Below are positions 57,090 through 64,000 of a stretch of DNA of 64,000 nt, piece by piece (position 1 is the stretch's first letter; the number at the start of each line of letters is the position of its first letter). The position numbers and the translations under genes are program-made. The DNA comes from Stenopsyche tienmushanensis. Taxonomy: Eukaryota > Arthropoda > Insecta > Trichoptera > Stenopsychidae. The notes below the pieces were generated by a model. It made no database searches and had not been told where the DNA came from. It worked only from the letters and a program-made list of their open reading frames with translations. Where the stretch lies: NCBI GenBank assembly GCA_008973525.1, contig WACJ01000530.1, forward strand, positions 372,001 through 436,000, read 5' to 3'.

Positions 57090-57393
57090 GGTTGACATCA
57101 TATCTCATGTTTTAATGAATTTACTTACTTCAAATTTAATACAAATCTTTAATATATAATTTCAAATTGTCCCTACCAGATTTATAATAAAATTTGATTT
57201 TTAACCATTTAAAAAAAATAAAACTATGTAAAAAAAAGCGAAAAAAAATGATTTTTTTAAATAGTCGCCATTTTGTTAAATTATAATTATTTGTTTTGTC
57301 TGAGGTAGGAACTATAGCGACATTTATAATAAATCAAAATATTATTTTTTTATTTTATTTTTAACGATTTAAAGTGTTGAAATTGTGTCAACC
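57090..57393 (+). repeat. ~305-bp GGTTGACA repeat, full length
   Basis: It starts 'ggttgacatcatatctcatg' and ends 'aaattgtgtcaacc', with the usual interior blocks ('cgccattttgttaaa', 'gaggtaggaactatagcgac'). The outer 'cttttttcaacac' is also conserved. Confidence 0.65.
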
Positions 57394-59707
57394 AATACAC
57401 GCCCCGAAATGTGCCTTTTGACTTTGTTCGAAAAAATTGTTCAACAACAGACTGTCGAAACGATCGGTTAAATATTTGCATAAAATATGTGTTTTTTGTT
57501 GTTTACTGTTACTCCAAACGTTTAGTTAACTTTCTCTTCGATCACCAGGAAACTGTCGATGGTGTATCGTTCCATTGCCGGAAATAATAAGCCATGCAAA
57601 TGTGATAATCTCTTAAGTTTCTGTGAAGAGTTTTGTCTTTTCCAGTATCGCAATGCGTATCTGAAGGCGTTGAAGGCTTTCGCGAGAAACTTAATGCATC
57701 CAGCATCATTTCATCTCGCAATTGATTGGATCTGACGCTAATTACTTATGCCAACAGGCTTCAAATCGACGCTGTTTAAAGCAAACACGACATTAATCCC
57801 CATTGTTAATTAACGGCACATTGACCGTATGTCCAAATTTGTTTACATGGTCCAAGTGCATTGTGTGATAATCTCATCTTGAGACTAATTTATGCATGAC
57901 GTGCCTTAACACCGCCTGAGCATCAAAGCAAGGACGACGACGGTGTCAAATCTGCAATAAAAGACATACCAGATAAATGTCGTAATGTTTGTTTATCATA
58001 ATGCAGATTACGTTGCGAATCTAACAATGCATCATACATGAAAGAATTTTTTAAAATCTGATAATTTTATCTATGATTTGGACAAAGCAGACAAAGTCTT
58101 CATACATGGACCGTATAATTAAATTCATGAAATAAATCAGATATTATCTGAAATAAATACAAACAATCAAAATCAAATTTCATAATAAACGTCACATGTG
58201 ATGAGATAAGAATCGCTCATTTGCCATGGATCTTAGCCGGAATAAAACTTTAACCACATATACCGAAGCTATAACCACCCTGTATCGCAAGTAGAAGACG
58301 TTTATTTAATAATAGTTGACGTAAACTACATGTAGACAAAAAAGCAGCTTTATATATTTTAATTTAATGCCAGTATGTTCAATTATTCAAATGAAAAATT
58401 AGTTTAGACACATAACAGTATTAACATAACGATAGTCATATTTTGATGCCTTGATTGAAAACAAATCTGATATTATTGCTTTAAAAAAACAGTATATGTA
58501 TTTAGATTAGAGTCTGTTGTATGTATGTTTGTATTGTATACGCTCTTATACCATTTATCTGATTGCAATGAAACTTTGGTGATATATTGGGCACGTATCC
58601 AAGAGTGTTTTTGTATTAGCGTAATCATCGCCTTAAACGAGGTCTATCTAAAAGTCTATACTTTTCCATTGAGGAAAATTTCCTCCAGGGCCGCATTTCT
58701 GTGTCAATTGCGAACGTCCAAGCGAAAGAATTTTAATCGAAAAAAGAATATACTCTAATGAAATGTGGAATTTCTCTATCGAGGTGTGAATTGTCAATTA
58801 CTCACATTAACATTTTTCCATTGTCCCACATAATCTTCGACACGAGTCATTCTTCTGCCGAGTTGACATTCACACTTGCGTCATTCTCAATAATGACATT
58901 TGTACATTGCCGAAGAAGTGTCGGCGAACGTGAAATACCTCCTCATCATTAAGCACTCTCTTACTATTTCTATCATTGTCATAGATCAATGATCTCGTTT
59001 TCACTCCAGTTTCTCTTTCACTAATTACGAAATAAATCCAAAAGATAAGCTCAGCCCGATGCTGAATCCATAAGGCAATAATTAATTCCGAAAGATTATG
59101 CGTTTCGTGCTCCGATATAATTAAAATCCGCGAACCAATGATGGATGCACCACTTAATGGCTGCGAAAATCCCATAATGATCTGATTTCACTTTCGATAT
59201 TTCTAGATCGCTAAATTATCAATCCAAAATCCTTGACTCATATTTGATCGCTTCAACCCAGAACCTTTAAATGTCGATTCGTAATTGCAAGCGCGGACAA
59301 TGGATACGGCATTGTATGGCGATTGATTGATGAATTTGAATATAATAGTCGAAATCATTTCGCATAATGAGGGTGCGTATTCGTGCCACAGAACTTGAAG
59401 GATCAATGAGTCGAAAATGACGCTATTATATCGAAAGTGTATGGCGTGTGTAGGGCGTCGTGACTCGTGGAAATTAAGCCAATGTTGTGAAAATGTATTA
59501 CACACCCTAGCCAATTTTTGGATGAGATTTCAACACGGTCTTATTAAGATAACCATTTACGGGGGGCCCAAAGGTGCAGAGCTCCCTTTATTTCACCCGC
59601 TTTAATGCTTAAACATGGTAGAACATGATGGGATGGTGAAGAGCTCCGCAGATATGCAAAAATATTTCCTGGAGGAATGAAAATGCGAGCTATACGATTT
59701 AAAATGA
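57394..59707. other. non-coding stretch with one Helitron-like trace
   Basis: At about 58503-58640 'tgtatgtatgtttgtattgt' and 'tctgattgcaatgaaacttt' form a diverged Helitron-like core. Frames at 58525-59605 overlap on both strands and are unassigned. Confidence 0.35.
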
Positions 59708-59770
59708 TCGAGAGAATGATCCCAGCTGCGAGATTAAAAAGCCGGCGGAAAGAAGCCTTCTTCCCTGTAC
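59708..59770 (-). repeat. hairpin-ended repeat fragment
   Basis: 'atcccagctgcgagatta', 'gccggcggaaagaag' and 'ccttcttccc' match 48258-48335 in the same orientation. Confidence 0.45.
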
Positions 59771-60109
59771 ATAGCGCATTACTTCACGCTAATTTAGATT
59801 AATAGTGGCATCAAACAGGGGTATTATTTGCTCTACACTGCAATGTAATAAATATTTAGATGCATATTAAGGTTCGACTTAAAATCTAGATTTGGGATTT
59901 GATATGTCTTCTATTTACAAATTTGGGAGCTAATAATAGATGATAGACAACAGACATGGAACCCTCCACTGACCCGAGCTGTTTATTGGCCCCGCTATTC
60001 GGACCTTCGCTATTGTGCCCACATACGCTTTGAGCACGGGGATAAATTCGCTAGGATTAGCTATATGATAGCACCAGGAATGCATGTTTCCCCAAATTAA
60101 TGACAGAAA
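59771..60109. other. non-coding stretch, nothing recognised
   Basis: No gene or matched repeat was seen. Confidence 0.35.
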
Positions 60110-60345
60110 ACCCTGAACGCCCTAAATTAGAGGGAGTGGTCACAAGGTTTCCGTGTCCAACCGGTCCAAACTCTGGACCGCTGACACAGAGGAACTGGGA
60201 CGTCCAGTAATTCGAGGCGGCCCAGCGACACCGCATGCGGTATCTGATATTTTGAAAGAACAGGAAGAGGTGGCGATCTGAAATGGACGCGGACCACCCT
60301 CCTGCCAGCTAGCTAACGTGGCTGCTCTCACGCGTCGATGGATAT
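60110..60345 (-). mobile_element. LINE fragment of the internally deleted sub-family
   Basis: On the minus strand 'attactggacgtcccagttc' is followed almost at once by 'tgtcagcggtccagagtttg' and 'ggaccggttggacacgg', the same deletion as at 37440-37560. A further piece ('tttgaaagaacaggaagagg') follows on the + side. Confidence 0.55.
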
Positions 60346-61320
60346 TATTATTATTATTTATTATTCACACCTGGGTTGATACAGATAAATGGTCAACCCA
60401 TAGTGACATGGAGAACAATATAAGAATAGTATAATTGAGATATATAATAGTATTAATGATATATAAAATTAGTGTAAATGATATAAAGAATAAGAAAATA
60501 AAAAATAAATAAAAATAAAACAATGGTATAAATGAAATATAAAATATAAATAATAAATAACCAAAAATAATTAATAAATAGCCAAAAATAAATAATAAAT
60601 AACCAAAAATAAATAATAAATAACAAAAATAATAAATACCCAAAAATAAACAAAAATAAATAAGGAAAATAAAAAAGAAAGAAAGAACCAAAAAAAAAAA
60701 AAAAAAAGAAAGAAAAAAAAGAAAAAAAGAAAAAAAAAAAAAATAAAAAAAAAAAAAAAAATAAAGAACAAAAAAGAAACCGAAAAGAAAAAAAAATAAA
60801 AATAAATAAAAAAAATAAAAAACCTAAAAAAAACAAAAATAAATACCCAAAAATAAACCAAAAAAATAAAAATAAAAAAAAAATAATAAAAAAAAAAAAA
60901 AAATAAACCTAAAAAAATAACCAAAAATAAATACCCTAAAATAACCAAAAATAAATACCCTAAATAACCAAAAATAAATACCCTAAAATAACCAAAAATA
61001 AATACCCTAAAATAACCAAAAATAAATAATAAATAACCAAAAATAAATACCCTAAAATAACCAAAAATAAATAATAAATAACAAAAAATAATAAAAAACC
61101 AAAAATAAATTATAAATAACCAAAAATAATTAATAAATAACCAAAAATAAATAATAAATTTACAAAAATAACTAATAAATTTACAAAAATAACTAATAAA
61201 TATCAAAAATAAATAATAAACAACAAAATAAATAACTAAAAATTAATAAATAAACAATAAATAATCAATACATTAATATATAATTAAATAAAAATAGTAT
61301 AAATGACATCTTATGGTAGG
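60346..61320. repeat. ~1-kb A-rich simple-sequence tract
   Basis: The tract is built of AATAAATA and CCAAAAATAAATA-like units with runs of A, and includes a stretch of about 150 bases of A with rare G (60690-60840). Between 60920 and 61030 'accctaaaataaccaaaaat' recurs several times as an imperfect tandem repeat. The long minus-strand frames (e.g. 60571-61206) encode only Phe/Tyr/Leu runs and are artefacts. Confidence 0.85.
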
Positions 61321-61329
61321 GGACGGATA

Positions 61330-61830
61330 CTAAAAATAATATCCGTCCATGGCGCATTTGGCTCCGAAACTATGGATAAAAGCCTTGAACGCCGAAAAGG
61401 CACCGGGGCTGGTCACCAAGTCCCTGTGGCCTAGAGGTCCAGAAAAAGGACCGCTGATACGGCACAGGAGAGCTTCTCTTTCGGCCGACATGTCCAAACA
61501 CGACCACAGGACCATTAAAGGATCCGCGCACACACAGATCGAATTTTCTTTCATTTTCATCCTTGCCAGGTACGCCGCAAAACGGCCGTGTCCTGTCGAG
61601 AACTGGGAAGTCCAGTAATCGGGTGATCCACCCATTTAAGCTTGAGACGAGATAAGACTGAGCCAAAGAAATTCCGCAAATAGCCACTGTGAGGCGACTC
61701 AGACCAACTACGCTCCCAATCGGCAATTACCGCATTTCTAACCCACCTTTCGGTGCCAATGGACAGACAGAATAGACAACAGACAGCGACTAATTGGATT
61801 GGGAGATCATTAATATTCGATCCCATTTCC
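61330..61830 (-). pseudogene. LINE ORF2 C-terminal fragment, longest copy of its family
   Basis: Minus frames give RWVRNAVIADWERSWSESP, then after a -1-type shift DYWTSQFSTGHGRFAAYLAR, MKMKENSICVC, LDMSAEREALLCRISGPFSG and PLGHRDLV. This is the end of a non-LTR retrotransposon ORF2: the 'TGHGxFxxYL' block, a decayed Cys finger, and the tail that appears alone in the 15 shorter fragments. It is frameshifted and lacks the RT and endonuclease. Its 3' end faces the A-rich tract, which may be an expanded tail. Confidence 0.75.
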
Positions 61831-61964
61831 TGCGCTGCTGCACAGTCTGTTCTGGGTTACCCCGAACTAACCACACAGAGAGTGTCTTCCACTGATCTTT
61901 TAGTCCCACGAGAAACGCTATGCGCAGAGCCTCCAGGCGCCTTCGCATAAAAACAGCCTAAGCC

Positions 61965-62110
61965 GTTCTCCCCTGTATCCACCAACTACTATAATCGACT
62001 GTTTCATACACCTCTTTATGGGTACGCAGCACTTGGTGACCTGCGCACCTAACTCATGTTAGCTGCGCTGCGTTTGATGAGCAAACCGACAAGGCTACTT
62101 TCGCGCACAT
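61965..62110 (-). repeat. inverse partner of 50424-50560
   Basis: The reverse complement contains 'gccttgtcggtttgctcatc', 'ctaacatgagttaggtgcgc' and 'gtgctgcgtacccataaa'. It belongs to the same unclassified element as 50424-50560. Confidence 0.6.
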
Positions 62111-62284
62111 CTAATCCTCATCATCATCCCGAGGGCTCAAATGTTGCCTAAGGACGTAGAGTTTTTACGGTGAGCATACCTGGGATTTTATGGGTGAGCA
62201 TCATGGAGTCTAACACCCGCCCGGATATTACCCCACTGAGCTAATAATAGTGTAGCGTAGGCGAAATATTATCCCCATTAATTG

Positions 62285-62480
62285 GCGCTGTTAAACTGTG
62301 CAGATTTTCAGCGACATCTTCTGACAAATTGCGTCTGAAGGAACGACACCGATCGCTTCTTGCGTATGCATCGTTGTCGATTTAGCGGTGATGCGTAGGA
62401 AGCGGGAGTCGTGAAGAGTCATTGGATGGCCTTGACTGTGGGAGGACGTCTTTCTCGCAGCCAGATATCTCTTTCATTTT
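62285..62480 (+). repeat. hairpin-ended interspersed repeat, full copy
   Basis: 'gcgacatcttctgacaaatt', 'gaacgacaccgatcgcttct', 'gcggtgatgcgtaggaagcg' and the terminal stem 'gactgtgggaggacg' / 'ctttctcgcagcc' with 'agatatctcttt'. It is about 190 bp. Confidence 0.6.
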
Positions 62481-62629
62481 TAACAAATAAGCTATCAAGA
62501 CAAAAGTCAGACCTGATCAAATAAAAACAGCTCATAAATACCTATCTGAAAAATTAACTAAGATTATCATTTGTCTAGTTTCTTATATATTATAATAGAT
62601 TTTGATTACTTTCCGGTCCTCTAATACAG

Positions 62630-62735
62630 GATGTGGCATGGAAACTTCCTTATTTGAAACACGCACCCTGAAACTACAGTTAATTCTAGAAGTATAAAAT
62701 GGCACTCATTTAAAAGAGCAAGATCTAAGGTTTTA
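62630..62735 (+). repeat. copy 2 of the ~110-bp repeat
   Basis: Partner of 19097-19205 with 'ggatgtggcatggaaacttc' and 'aaatggcactcattt'. Confidence 0.55.
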
Positions 62736-63728
62736 TATATTTTAATTTTAATATTAATCATGTAATGGGAAGTGTTTAAATGTCTCTATGTAACATGATA
62801 AAAATAATTTAATAATTTCACATATACTTTTCGTGTTATTCATTTTTAAAATAAGGTTGTATTCCTGCCTCATCTTGTATTTTGCTGATACAAGCTGAGG
62901 CAGGATTTGCCTCATCTTGATTTGAATGATAAAATGCTCAAAAGCATAATCGAAGACGATCAGATTCCAATTTATGGCATTCAGGTCAGTCGATATAATT
63001 TTTTTTTGAATTTATTGATAAGTTCTGCCAATTTTCCAATATTCCATTACATCGATCGATTTCATGTTTTCCAATAAAGCTCTAATTCGAAAGAAATTCA
63101 AAACTAATGAAACTTTCTTGCTTGGATACGGAATTGGATAATTTGGTCCAATTTGGTCGCTCGAATTGAATTTTCCCCACTCGATGTCCATTTTCATTCA
63201 GGCCTATATACATTTCCATTGTGCGCTTTTTATTCCAAAACCGCAACATTCTCTTTTGACAGCCCACAAAATGACTCCATGCGTTTGGCAGCCGTATGCA
63301 ACATTTTTCATTGGAAAATGTCTTTATGCCAACAAAAAAACCGAGTCGAAACGGTCGTGGTCTTGTTAAGGCCGAAATTAAGTAGGATTTGATCGACACG
63401 ACAATTAAGGCTGTATTTCGTTATATCACATCGATGAGGAATTCGCTACAACCGGTTCAAAGACCGTCCATTTTTGCTGGCTTAAATTTCTTCTGTTGAG
63501 ATATTTTTATAAAGCAGGCGTAACTAATGGGTCAGTAAAAAGACCTTCAATTGTCTTATTCTAACATTGTGTTGTGTAAGTGCACCAAATTTGTTTGGAT
63601 TGAATCAAATTATACTTAATAGGCTTTCTTATAGTCGATATAACATTTATTAATCATGCTTCAATGATCCAATGATGTTAACCAAAAAGTAAGTTTGGTG
63701 TAGGGAATATCCTAACGGTCAGTTTGTG
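62736..63728. other. non-coding stretch, unassigned frames
   Basis: 'tgcctcatcttg' occurs twice (62867 and 62909) and 'gctgaggcaggat' between them is partly its inverse, giving a small hairpin. Overlapping frames on both strands at 63082-63399 are unassigned. Confidence 0.35.
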
Positions 63729-64000
63729 TAAGATCCAATAACGTGCATCGCGAGCACAAACAATGATTATGCTAATCTAAAAACCTTCTTAAATACGCGC
63801 CAAATATCTCACCAAAATTTTATTGCAATCAGATGATCGGTATAGGAATATATACAACACAAACATACACACAAATATTTTTATATACATATTAATTTAT
63901 GAAATAAGCTTCAAACGATCATGTAAATCATGATTATTCATTGAAAAATATAATATTTCAATTATTTATTGGCGCATTAGAGGACAATGCATTTTTATAA
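63729..64000 (-). repeat. long near-identical repeat, copy 2, cut by the window edge
   Basis: It aligns with 29023-29296 with few substitutions ('acatgcatacgcg' versus 'acgtgcatcgcg', 'gatgaacgg' versus 'gatgatcgg'). It runs to the last base of the window, so its true end is not visible. Confidence 0.75.

Noticed and set aside
60365..61206. Three long overlapping minus-strand frames rich in Phe, Tyr and Leu (up to 211 codons)
   Set aside because: They are translations of an A-rich simple-sequence tract. The composition is fully explained by the repeat, and the frames are open only because the repeat lacks stops on that strand.
1..64000. CRISPR arrays, bacterial operons or a defence-type gene cluster
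   Set aside because: The repeats are dispersed, not regularly spaced, and all recognisable proteins are eukaryotic host or transposable element types. I found no new multi-gene system here.

Overview
The window looks like a piece of an insect nuclear genome. It is very AT-rich, has no operon-like gene packing, contains one convincing protein-coding exon with splice signals at both ends, and is otherwise filled with decayed transposable elements typical of arthropods: Helitron-like, R1-type and related LINEs, mariner, TA- and TTAA-flanked MITEs, and several unclassified families. The element mix would fit Lepidoptera, but nothing I can read fixes the order.

The only host gene I can support lies on the + strand. 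A long exon (acceptor ending at 25155, donor starting at 27109) carries a 5'UTR with two short upstream ORFs, then 591 in-frame codons ending in a conserved GTIRGVKNRVRAG-type block. I recognise this as the N-terminal half of a GRXCR-type protein (glutaredoxin domain-containing cysteine-rich protein, as in Drosophila CG31559/CG12206). The glutaredoxin and Cys-rich domains are not seen, so they presumably lie in exons beyond the window. If so, everything downstream of 27108 and the stretch before 25156 would be intron of this gene. This is an inference.

Layout: 1-4.5 kb is AT-rich with one diverged direct duplication and a partial 305-bp repeat. At 4.5-15 kb there are Helitron-like copies, LINE 3'-end fragments and two mariner/LINE composites. 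At 15-25 kb there are hairpins, a TA-flanked MITE and a + strand family with a CTACCGGTG motif. At 25-27 kb is the exon. At 27-37 kb lie more Helitron-like copies, a 142-bp MITE, a TTAA-flanked element, four of the 305-bp repeats and a mariner deletion derivative. At 37-50 kb are a mariner fragment, LINE fragments and more Helitron-like copies. At 51.1-52.5 kb a Helitron-like element is split by an R1-type LINE. At 55-64 kb are LINE remnants, a 1-kb A-rich simple-sequence tract and a near-identical partner of the 29-kb repeat.

No tRNA, rRNA, CRISPR, bacterial operon or new enzymatic system was found. The points of interest are the repeat biology (nesting, composite junctions, sub-families with shared internal deletions) and the isolated exon. 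Coordinates of repeat boundaries are by-eye estimates unless a terminal motif is named.
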